A DNA stretch of 64,000 bases. Origin: Prevotella sp. MA2016 (GTDB lineage Bacteria > Bacteroidota > Bacteroidia > Bacteroidales > Bacteroidaceae). A model generated the notes under the pieces. The model searched no databases. It worked only from the letters and a program-made list of their open reading frames with translations, and had not been told where the DNA came from. This document shows positions 19,301 through 26,250 of the stretch, in pieces. A program made the translations under genes and the position numbers. Within the stretch, counting starts at the first letter, position 1; every line of letters starts with the position of its first letter. Location of the stretch: assembly GCF_000619825.1 (NCBI RefSeq), contig NZ_JHUW01000006.1, forward strand, positions 558,001-622,000. Direction: 5' to 3'.

Positions 19301-19658
19301 GGGTGAGTATGCCGAGCCTTACAGCGTTTACGCTCCTTGGGTACATCGTATCGACTTCGGCTACAAGCACGACTTCAAGTTCAACGTAGGTCAGACCAAG
19401 CACATGCTGCAGCTCACCTTCGATATGAAGAACGTTCTCAACTTCTTCAACTCTGCATGGGGTGTTGCTAAGCATTTGAATCCTGAGATTGGTTCAGGTG
19501 AGGCCCGTATCCTGAAGTATGAGGGTGTTGACGCACAGGGTTATGCTACCTATTCTACACCTTCTTCAATCAATGGCAATACTCAGACCTGGACAACCAA
19601 CTATAGCATCGGTCAGTGCTGGTATGCTTCTGTAGGTATCAAGTACTACTTCAATTAA
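16374..19658 (+). CDS. Oar-like TonB-dependent outer-membrane receptor
   Basis: A 1094-residue outer-membrane protein. A signal peptide (about 1-21, ending LMAQ) precedes a carboxypeptidase-regulatory-like beta-sandwich (about 25-115), a TonB plug (about 120-230, with the GGGVNAITKSGTN segment typical of Oar proteins), then a long 22-strand-type barrel rich in Tyr, Trp and Asn that ends in an aromatic residue followed by Asn (YYFN). It lacks the SusC signature and SusD partner. Codon use is strongly biased and GC-poor compared with the second Oar gene, suggesting high expression. The next gene starts 27 bases on across an AATTAAG-repeat linker. The transported substrate is unknown. Confidence 0.9.
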   Translation: MQKRLLFLVAMMLTFSLTLMAQITTSSMAGKVTLDNANGEEVIGATVVAVHEPSGTRYTAVTNTTGRFSINGMRTGGPYAVTISYIGFQPRTIKGITLQLAETYNLNVFLTEDATELAEVVVSGKASKFAAEKTGAATNINSTQITNLPTVSRSITDVTRLSPYGGNGMSFAGADGRTANFTVDGANFNNNFGLSANLPGGGNPISIDAIEELQVVISPFDVRQTNFIGGGVNAITKSGTNTFKGSAYVYHKNENMQGDAVKRQQIQGAREKSQTTTYGFTLGGPIIKNKLFFFVNGEMIKIPTVVNRWRGSENGKADADNYVSRTTNKDLEAVSKYMASKYGYDTGSWTSFPADESNYKLLARLDWNITDRHHLALRYNFTKNNVWNSPNATSMDGGTRMASARISQTSMSFANTMYSMENKVHSWSLDFNSRLTDNLSNQLLATISKLDDVRGTNSAEFPHIDITRDGDNYMALGYELFTWNNAVHNTIWNIKDDVTYYAGAHKIMAGISFEHQMADNMYMRNGSGYYRYNLTDDMYVGGVLQPDMLFNSTPEVFCLTYGYDGESAPAARVQFNRPGIYAQDEWNINDKLKITYGLRVDGLFFNNDDLMTNKAIYDLDYNGRHIDTGKWPKNSITFSPRFGFTYDVFGDKSLKVRGGTGLFSGRLPLVFFTNMPTNGGMVQYQAQINAKEAAKKGFSMDTFANGPMTKVSDMITKLQSLGYPTTVKPEDGTVPSAVNGVDPKFKMPQVWKSSIAVDYQLPVDFPFTVTVEGIYNKTINGVTISDWSIKNVGGFARFNGVDNRPVFPEDFRSGTKAFVLENTSRGYGWSTSVELKAQPADWISLMAAYTHTVSKEVTGMPGSNAESAFTYVPSVEGPNNIRLHNSQYVTPNRLVASATIHDKCGNHYNFVYEAWQAGNYSYMMLNDMNGDGYNYDAIYVPTDEQVANKEFRFKTDDDAKRFMDYVHKDSYLKKHQGEYAEPYSVYAPWVHRIDFGYKHDFKFNVGQTKHMLQLTFDMKNVLNFFNSAWGVAKHLNPEIGSGEARILKYEGVDAQGYATYSTPSSINGNTQTWTTNYSIGQCWYASVGIKYYFN

Positions 19659-19685
19659 GAATTAATAATTAAGAATTAAGAGAAT

Positions 19686-21275
19686 ATGAAACTCAAATAT
19701 TTCATTCCGTCTCTCGTAGCCGTTGTAGCAGCTATTTTTACAAGCTGCGCTGACGATAAGGGTTCTACTTATCTTGAAGGACTCCGCGTGTCACAGTCGT
19801 ATGTAGCTCTCGATGTCAATGGTGGTTCTGCTACTATCGACCTTTCGGCTAAGGGGCCTTGGCAGTTTGAGAAGGTAATTGCTGAAACTGAAAAGGATGC
19901 AGAAGGTAAAAACGTAAAAGTATATTATGAGACCCCAAAGTGGCTGAAGGTTAGTCAGCTTTCTGGTACAGAGGGTAACACTCAACTCTCATTCACTGCC
20001 GATAAGGGTGAGGGTCGCTCTTGCGAGCTGGTTATCTCATGTAATGGTGAAGAGCAGCACATCAAAGTCATCCAGGGTCTTGTAACCATCCAAACAGCTA
20101 CTTGTGCAGAGGTGCTGGCTGGTCCCGACTCTAAGACCTATCAGGTTTCTGGTACAGTTACTGCCATTGCTAACACCACTTATGGTAACTGGTATCTGAA
20201 CGATGGTACTGGCGAGGTTTACATCTATGGAACACTCGACTCTAAGGGCGCTACTAAGAACTTTGCAAGCTGGGGCCTCGAGGTAGGCGACCAGATTACT
20301 GTTCAGGGTCCAAAGACCACTTATAATGGTACTGTAGAGCTGGTTGACGTAACCGTTGTTAAGATCATCAAGTCGCTCATCAAGGTTGACTCTCTGACTG
20401 TTGCTGGTGAGAAGGCTGATGAGCTGCCTGTAGCTGGCGGTGAGATCACTGCCCACCTCACCTGCAAGGGTAATGGCGTGGCTGTTGAGATTCCTGCCGA
20501 GGCTAAGGATTGGCTGGGTGTTACCTCTTCTACTGTAGGTTCTAACCCAACCGTAACCTTATATGCTAAGGCTAACGAGGGTGGCGACCGCGAGGCTACT
20601 GTTACCTTCATCACCACCGATGGTACTAAGGAGTACACCTCTCAGGCTACTATCAAGCAGAAGGGTGCTATCGTTGAGTGCAATGTGGCTCAGTTCCTTG
20701 CTGCTCCTGTTAGCAACTCACAGTATCGCGTTACTGGTGTAATCCAGAGCGTAGCCAATGCATCTTATGGTAATATCTACATTAAGGACTTCTCTGGCGA
20801 GGCTTATGTATATGGTATCGGTGCTAAGGGCGACTTCCAGGCTAAGGGTCTGAAGGTTGGCGACATCGTTACACTCGTAGGTAAGCGCGGTGAGTATAAG
20901 GGTACTGCCCAGATGACTGGCGCACAGCTCGAGAAGGTGATTCCTGTAACAGAGGTAACCATCGCTGAGTTCCTGTCTAAGCCCGATGATAAGAACACTT
21001 ACTATATGGTTAAGGGTACTATCAGCTCACTGAAGGGTAGCAATGGTAAGGATAACGACTACGGTAACCTCTACCTCACCGATGGCACTAACGAACTCTA
21101 CGTTTACGGTTGCTACGCTGGTTGGGGTGCTACTGGTAACGATCGCAAGTTCTTCATTGCCGACAACAACATTAAGGTTGGTGACGAGTTGACTATGATT
21201 GGTTATAAGGATACTTACAACGGACTCGTTGAGCTCTGTGGTGGTATCAACTTTGGCTTTAAGCACGCTGAATAA
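19686..21275 (+). CDS. Surface lipoprotein with BACON-like and three OB-fold-like domains
   Basis: A 529-residue lipoprotein: signal with lipobox TSC, then ADDK, an acidic pair after the Cys that resembles the Bacteroidota surface-export signal. Residues about 33-125 and 228-325 look like BACON-type beta-sandwiches (AxGxW and VTSSTVG patterns). Residues about 130-222, 328-413 and 415-525 are three copies of an OB-fold-like unit, each with a YxVxGTVxxI start, an xYGNxYLxDGTGExYVYG core and a GDxITxxGxKxxYNGxxEL end. OB folds of this sort often bind nucleic acid or sugar; the partner genes (Oar receptor and endonuclease I) favour nucleic acid, but that is inference. Confidence 0.85.
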   Translation: MKLKYFIPSLVAVVAAIFTSCADDKGSTYLEGLRVSQSYVALDVNGGSATIDLSAKGPWQFEKVIAETEKDAEGKNVKVYYETPKWLKVSQLSGTEGNTQLSFTADKGEGRSCELVISCNGEEQHIKVIQGLVTIQTATCAEVLAGPDSKTYQVSGTVTAIANTTYGNWYLNDGTGEVYIYGTLDSKGATKNFASWGLEVGDQITVQGPKTTYNGTVELVDVTVVKIIKSLIKVDSLTVAGEKADELPVAGGEITAHLTCKGNGVAVEIPAEAKDWLGVTSSTVGSNPTVTLYAKANEGGDREATVTFITTDGTKEYTSQATIKQKGAIVECNVAQFLAAPVSNSQYRVTGVIQSVANASYGNIYIKDFSGEAYVYGIGAKGDFQAKGLKVGDIVTLVGKRGEYKGTAQMTGAQLEKVIPVTEVTIAEFLSKPDDKNTYYMVKGTISSLKGSNGKDNDYGNLYLTDGTNELYVYGCYAGWGATGNDRKFFIADNNIKVGDELTMIGYKDTYNGLVELCGGINFGFKHAE

Positions 21276-21296
21276 TACATTCGCATAATGATATTT

Positions 21297-21333
21297 GCTC
21301 CCGATGCCTCATGATGGCATTGGGAGCTTTTTT
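21297..21333 (+). terminator. Terminator between the OB-fold lipoprotein and endonuclease genes
   Basis: GCTCCCGATGCC (21297-21308) pairs with GGCATTGGGAGC (21315-21326), one G-U pair, followed by TTTTTT. No -7 box is evident between it and the endonuclease ATG 19 bases later, so the endonuclease gene is probably expressed by read-through at a reduced level. Confidence 0.85.
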
Positions 21334-21351
21334 CCTAAAAGAGCATAAATT

Positions 21352-22407
21352 ATGAAGAAAACTTTACTCGCTGTTTTCTCTTTCCTGGTGGCGCTTCATG
21401 CTGTGGCGCAGGCTCCTGCTGGCACTGGTACCTACTATCAGGCTGCCGACGGCAAGAAGGCTGCAGAACTCAAGTCTGCCCTGTTCGCTATCATCAGCCC
21501 CCACACCATCCAGACTTACACCTATGGTGTATGGGATGCGATAGAGTCCTACGACTTGCGCGAGGATGGTAAGATTTGGGAAATCTACTCTGGCATCTCA
21601 AACTTCACCCCTAAGACAGATCGTGATAAGGGCGACGATGTGGAGGAAGGCAAGAAGTATAATCGTGAGCATGCAATGCCTAAGAGCTGGTTTAACGAAG
21701 CTACTCAGGATAATTTTACTAACAAAGTATATCCTATGTATACTGACCTTCACCATCTGTTCCCAACAGACCGATTGATTAACACAATGAGGTCTAACTA
21801 TCCCTATGGCGAGGTTGGCGATAATATCACCAAACAGTCAGAAGGTGGTTTCTCAAAATTTGGCCGTTGTAAAGACGACTTAGGTTACAAGGTATCAGGT
21901 CAGAATGGACGTGTGTTCGAACCTAATGATGAGTATAAAGGCGACTTGGCACGTGTTTATTTTTATATGGCCACAGCCTACGAGTCGTATAAGAATGAGA
22001 AAGGCGTTACTCGCAGTCCTAAGGACTGGAAGAGCGATATGCTCACATCCGACGTTTATCCCTTCTTTACTGATTGGGCTCTGAAGATGCTGCTCCGCTG
22101 GGCTGCCAACGACCCTGTGAGCGAAAAGGAAATCAAGCGCAACGAGGCCATCTACGGCATTCAGGGCAATCGTAATCCATTCGTTGACTATCCTGGTCTT
22201 GAACAGTACATCTGGGGCAGCAAGATGGATGAAGCTTTCAGCTACGACAATTATGTTCCTGTTGTATCTGGTATCAAAGAGATTACTCGACAGATACTCA
22301 TCGAAAACGATGGCGCAATCTACAATCTTCGCGGTCAGCGTGTAGATGGTAAGAACCTGAAGAAGGGTATCTACATCAAGAAGAATAAGAAGATTATTGT
22401 GAAATAG
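21352..22407 (+). CDS. Secreted endonuclease I (EndA/NucM type)
   Basis: A 351-residue secreted nuclease. Signal peptide about 1-20 (ending AVAQ). The nuclease domain (about 25-285) has the beta-beta-alpha metal core: NREHAMPKSWF with catalytic H107, DLHHLFPTD, RSNYPYGEV and a FYMATAYE helix. Members cut single- and double-stranded DNA or RNA outside the cytoplasm. The last 30 residues (YNLRGQRV, then KKGIYIKKNKK) match the short sorting tail common on Prevotella secreted proteins, thought to be read by the type IX secretion system. Together with the upstream receptor and OB-fold lipoprotein this suggests degradation of external nucleic acid. Confidence 0.9.
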   Translation: MKKTLLAVFSFLVALHAVAQAPAGTGTYYQAADGKKAAELKSALFAIISPHTIQTYTYGVWDAIESYDLREDGKIWEIYSGISNFTPKTDRDKGDDVEEGKKYNREHAMPKSWFNEATQDNFTNKVYPMYTDLHHLFPTDRLINTMRSNYPYGEVGDNITKQSEGGFSKFGRCKDDLGYKVSGQNGRVFEPNDEYKGDLARVYFYMATAYESYKNEKGVTRSPKDWKSDMLTSDVYPFFTDWALKMLLRWAANDPVSEKEIKRNEAIYGIQGNRNPFVDYPGLEQYIWGSKMDEAFSYDNYVPVVSGIKEITRQILIENDGAIYNLRGQRVDGKNLKKGIYIKKNKKIIVK

Positions 22408-22422
22408 TAAAGTGAAGATTCA

Positions 22423-22482
22423 TTCCCAGATTGGGAACGTTTTGTTTCCAGATTGGGAATGAATTGTTCCCAAGGCTGGGAA
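22423..22482. repeat. Three palindromes at 22-base spacing
   Basis: TTCCCA-GAT-TGGGAA (22423-22437), TTTCCA-GAT-TGGGAA (22445-22459) and TTCCCA-AGGC-TGGGAA (22467-22482). The starts are exactly 22 bases apart, about two DNA turns, so a dimeric regulator could bind all three on one face. Could also be an RNA hairpin series after the nuclease gene. Confidence 0.8.
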
Positions 22483-22573
22483 TATAATCTTTCTCCCTTG
22501 ATAGATTTTACCTCCTTTTTGTTGTAAAATCTGAACCTTGAATTTGTTTTTTTGAATAAATACAAAAAAATCT

Positions 22574-22724
22574 CTCATCTCTCCATAAATCTCTCACCCA
22601 ATCTCTCCGCAAGTTGAGGGATAGATGAGAGATGAGGGAGAGATAAGGGAGGGATAAAAATAATCTCTCATTGCTTGAAATACCTTTGTACAAAGGGTTT
22701 TCAAGAGATTTATGGAGAGATGAG
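22574..22724. repeat. 151-bp element with perfect 21-bp terminal inverted repeats
   Basis: 22574-22594 is the exact reverse complement of 22704-22724 (core TCTCCATAAATCTCT). Inside lie purine-rich tracts (22616-22657) that can also pair with the left pyrimidine tract, so two competing folds are possible. The shape fits either a MITE-like relic or a structured regulatory RNA; no transposase is nearby. Confidence 0.75.
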
Positions 22725-22765
22725 GTAAAAAATGTTATTCTATTTTGATATTTTCTACTCAAAAG

Positions 22766-22797
22766 TTTGCAATCGTATAGTTTTTTTTGTATCTTTG
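22766..22797 (+). promoter_or_regulatory. Promoter of the second Oar-like receptor gene
   Basis: -33 TTTG at 22766-22769 and -7 TATCTTTG at 22790-22797 with 20 bases between, a near-ideal Bacteroidota promoter; the ATG follows 31 bases later. Confidence 0.82.
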
Positions 22798-22828
22798 CCG
22801 CATTAGAACAATTTAAAACCGATTGACA

Positions 22829-25800
22829 ATGAAGAGACTACTTGTATTAGCCTTTTTAATTTTGACAATATCTATTACAGTTGTGGCTCAGGTTACAACC
22901 TCTGGTATTACGGGTGTGGTGATGGCTGATGGCGAAGAGGCTATCGGTGCTACTGTTACAGCCAAACATGTTCCCTCAGGTTCAGTCTATCGTGGTGTCA
23001 CCAATTTCGAAGGTCACTATGCGCTCACGGGCCTGAAGGTGGGTGGACCTTACGAGGTGGAGATATCGTATATCGGATTCCAGACATCGCGTTTTACTGA
23101 TATCCAGTTGGAACTGGGACAGAATACGGTTGTAGATGCCACCCTGAGCGAGGGCTCTGAGATGATTCAGGAGATTGTGGTGACGGCCAAAGCCAACAAC
23201 ACCATGCGTAGCGACCGCAGCGGCGCCGTGACCAGTCTGAATGCCGGTCAGATGGCCGACGTGCCCAATATCGGGCGCTCGATGCTGGATATCATGAAGA
23301 TGACGCCACAGTCGAGTTCGGCCAGCGGTATGGCCATTGGTGGTGGTAACTACCGCCAGTCGTATGTCACCATCGATGGTGCCTCGTTCAACGACTCCTT
23401 TGGTATGGAGCCCAGTCCGCTGCCTGGTGGCGGTACACCTATCTCGCTCGAGGCTCTCGAGCAGATGACCGTTTCTGTCACTCCTTACGATGTGCGCCAG
23501 AGCGGTTTCGTAGGCGGTGGTGTCAATGCTGTTACCAAGAGTGGTACCAACACCTTCAAGGGTATGGCTTATACCTTCCTCACCAGTTCCGACCTGAAGG
23601 GTAGTAAGGTTCGTCATACCAAGCTGCCCTTGTCCAAGGGGCATAATAATACCTTCGGTTTGAGTTTCGGCGGACCGATCATCAAGGATAAACTCTTTTT
23701 CTTTGTCAACGGTGAGTACGAGCATAATGTGACGGCTGGTCCTGCTGTGCTGGCAGGCAACGGCTCAACACCTTATACCGCCACCAACCGTCGTCCGCGT
23801 TTATCTGAGTTGGAGAGCTTGACCAACTATATGAAGCAAGCCTATGGAATCACCACAGGCCCTTGGCAGGATTTCAATCTGAAGACGCCTGCCTATCGTA
23901 TTCTGGCCCGTATCGACTGGAATATCAACGACAATCATAAGTTTAATGTGCGCTTCACCAAGTCGAACCGTAAGGAGTCTAATCCTCCTTCGGCATCGCG
24001 CAGTATCGGCAGTAACCGCACCTCTATCATCTATGGCGGCAACCAGAACTCGTATGGCGGTAATACCGATTATGGTATGTCGTCGCTCTCAAGCCGTTAT
24101 ATGACTGAGTTCCGCTTCACGTCGGTAGCTGCCGAGCTCAATAGTAAGTTCGGTAAGCTGCACAACACGCTGCGTGGCACCTATTCCTATCAGAACCAGC
24201 CACGTAGCAATGCGTATGGCGTAGATGTGCCTGTGGTAGAAATCGTGATGAGCGACGATCAGGGTCACTATCCTTACTGGGCGCTGATGGGCGACCTGTT
24301 TACCTATGGCAATGTGGCTAAGACCAAAACAACCGTGATTACCGACGAGATCAACGTCCAGTTGGGTAAGCACAATCTGTTTGGCGGTCTGCAGTACGAG
24401 AACAACTGGGCTGCCAACGGTTACGCTCAGGCAGGTGCCGGCTATTATGCCTTTGAGGCCACTCCCGCACAGGTGGCTGCCGGCGACTGGGCCAACGTGT
24501 TCACCCCCGAGCATACCCGCCTGTTTGGTATCACCTACGGCAATGGTCCAAACCACGAGCATTTTGTGGCCAAGATGACCACCCATCAGTGGTCGTTATA
24601 CCTGCAGGACAACATGAGTCTCTCCGACCGCTTCCGCATGTCGCTCGGTTTGCGTTTCGAACTGCCCTCTTACCCCAGTCTGAAGGATAATTTCAACGAG
24701 GCTTATTATCAGATTAACTTTGGTGGCGAGCATTTCCGCACCGACAATGTGCCCGATGCCCGCATCTCGGTATCGCCACGCCTGGGCTTCAACTGGGATA
24801 TCACAGGCAATCGCAATCTCATCCTGCGTGGTGGCTCAGGCTTGTTCATTGGTCGTCTGCCGTTCGTATGGCTCATCTCAGCAGTAGGCAACTCTGGTAT
24901 GGGGCAGACCTCGTATATCGCTTCGCAAACCAAGGGCATAATACCTACCTTTACCACCAGTCAGCAGGATATGCTGCAGCAGATTGGTGCCCAGAGCAAA
25001 ATATCGGTGCCCAGCAGCGCTACTATCCTGAGCGATAAGTTGCGTATGCCCAAGACATGGAAGACCTCGCTCGCACTCGATGCCCGACTGCCTGGCGATA
25101 TCGACTTCACCATCGAGGGTATCTATAACCGCGATATCAACCCCGTTGTCGTGGCCAATCGCGACATCTACTGGGATGGTATCTCTACCATCGACTTAGG
25201 TCACGGCGATGTGCGCCACCGTATGTCGTACTACGATGCCAACTCGTCAGCCTACGTGCTCGAGAATGCCGGACATAAGGCCTATTACCTGTCGCTCAGC
25301 GCTCAGTTGCGCAAGAAGTTCGACTTCGGTCTCGACCTCTCGGCCAGCTATACTCTCTCTAAGGCCAAGACCTATACCGATGGAATCGGCAACCAGGTGT
25401 CTTCGGCCTATAATAACTATCGTAACTCGGTGAATGCCGTCAACGACAACGAGTTGGGCTATGCCACCTTTGTGGCTCCTAACCGCTTGTTGCTCTCGGC
25501 CAGCTATACCCTTAAGGAGTCGAAGAATGCCAGCTCGCACTTCTCGCTCATCTACGATGGTTATCAGTATGGTTTCCTCACCGAGTATGCTTTCAATCGT
25601 TACAGCTATATCTTCTCGGCCAATGTGAACAGTGATGCGTTGGCACCCGCCAACCTCATCTACGTGCCAGCTTCGCGCAAGGAGCTCGACAGTTGGAATT
25701 TTGCCGAGAGTACCTATGGCGCCAACCATCAGGTATATACCGCCGAGATGCAGCGCGACGACTTCTGGGCCTACATCCAGCAGGATGATTATCTGAAGCA

Positions 25801-26131
25801 TCGTACAGGCAAATATGCCGAGCGTGGTGGTGCGAAGATGCCTTGGCACCATCAGATCGACTTCAAGTATCAGCATGACATGAGTCTCGATTTCGGAAAA
25901 ACCAAGCACACCCTGCAGTTAGGTGTGGATATCCTGAACCTGCCCAATTTCCTTAACAAGAAATGGGGTCTTTACAAGCAGGTCACTGAGACGGCGTTGC
26001 TCTCTTACAACAAGGGGCAATACACCTATAATACGGTTAATGGCGAGCGCCATCTGCACACCTATTCCGATTTCCTCAGTCTGCAGTCCACTTATCAGAT
26101 TATGTTCACTATCCGTTATCTGTTTAATTAA
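22829..26131 (+). CDS. Second Oar-like TonB-dependent outer-membrane receptor
   Basis: A 1100-residue paralog of the receptor at 16374. Signal peptide about 1-20, carboxypeptidase-regulatory-like domain (about 22-110), plug (about 115-235, with VGGGVNAVTKSGTN) and a large barrel ending in RYLFN. I start at the ATG at 22829; a TTG two codons upstream is also in frame. It has no SusD or lipoprotein partner and stands alone between a strong promoter and a terminator. Codon use is clearly more GC-rich than in the first paralog, so expression level or origin differs. Substrate unknown. Confidence 0.9.
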   Translation: MKRLLVLAFLILTISITVVAQVTTSGITGVVMADGEEAIGATVTAKHVPSGSVYRGVTNFEGHYALTGLKVGGPYEVEISYIGFQTSRFTDIQLELGQNTVVDATLSEGSEMIQEIVVTAKANNTMRSDRSGAVTSLNAGQMADVPNIGRSMLDIMKMTPQSSSASGMAIGGGNYRQSYVTIDGASFNDSFGMEPSPLPGGGTPISLEALEQMTVSVTPYDVRQSGFVGGGVNAVTKSGTNTFKGMAYTFLTSSDLKGSKVRHTKLPLSKGHNNTFGLSFGGPIIKDKLFFFVNGEYEHNVTAGPAVLAGNGSTPYTATNRRPRLSELESLTNYMKQAYGITTGPWQDFNLKTPAYRILARIDWNINDNHKFNVRFTKSNRKESNPPSASRSIGSNRTSIIYGGNQNSYGGNTDYGMSSLSSRYMTEFRFTSVAAELNSKFGKLHNTLRGTYSYQNQPRSNAYGVDVPVVEIVMSDDQGHYPYWALMGDLFTYGNVAKTKTTVITDEINVQLGKHNLFGGLQYENNWAANGYAQAGAGYYAFEATPAQVAAGDWANVFTPEHTRLFGITYGNGPNHEHFVAKMTTHQWSLYLQDNMSLSDRFRMSLGLRFELPSYPSLKDNFNEAYYQINFGGEHFRTDNVPDARISVSPRLGFNWDITGNRNLILRGGSGLFIGRLPFVWLISAVGNSGMGQTSYIASQTKGIIPTFTTSQQDMLQQIGAQSKISVPSSATILSDKLRMPKTWKTSLALDARLPGDIDFTIEGIYNRDINPVVVANRDIYWDGISTIDLGHGDVRHRMSYYDANSSAYVLENAGHKAYYLSLSAQLRKKFDFGLDLSASYTLSKAKTYTDGIGNQVSSAYNNYRNSVNAVNDNELGYATFVAPNRLLLSASYTLKESKNASSHFSLIYDGYQYGFLTEYAFNRYSYIFSANVNSDALAPANLIYVPASRKELDSWNFAESTYGANHQVYTAEMQRDDFWAYIQQDDYLKHRTGKYAERGGAKMPWHHQIDFKYQHDMSLDFGKTKHTLQLGVDILNLPNFLNKKWGLYKQVTETALLSYNKGQYTYNTVNGERHLHTYSDFLSLQSTYQIMFTIRYLFN

Positions 26132-26136
26132 CAAAG

Positions 26137-26194
26137 TTGAATCCTCGCCGAAAGGCGGGGATTTTCTCTGATTTTTTGTTAATTATCCATTTTC
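26137..26194. repeat. 58-bp repeat, left copy, containing a terminator hairpin
   Basis: Identical base for base to 35830-35887. It includes a hairpin, CCTCGCC-GAAA-GGCGGGG (26143-26160), followed by T-rich sequence, so it terminates the upstream receptor gene. The two copies enclose the Sus locus exactly. Confidence 0.92.
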
Positions 26195-26220
26195 ACTCCC
26201 CTATTCTCAATTATATTTTG

Positions 26221-26228
26221 TATCTTTG
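26221..26228 (+). promoter_or_regulatory. -7 box of the SusR-like regulator gene
   Basis: TATCTTTG, 22 bases before the ATG at 26251; no clear -33. Confidence 0.65.
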
Positions 26229-26250
26229 CAACACTAAAAAATTATCTATC

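Larger units (their letters stand above)
22408..22828. other. Gene-free stretch with palindrome array, GA/CT tracts and a promoter
   Basis: No credible ORF. From left to right: three TTCCCA-type palindromes at exact 22-base steps; a T-rich segment; a pyrimidine tract followed by purine-rich tracts, enclosed by a 21-base perfect inverted repeat; a second TAnnTTTG-like box (TACCTTTG, 22681-22688) without a good -33; and the promoter of the second Oar gene. Confidence 0.8.

Noticed and set aside
22423..22482. The 22-bp periodic repeats as a CRISPR array
   Set aside because: Units are short palindromes with almost no spacer and there are no cas genes.
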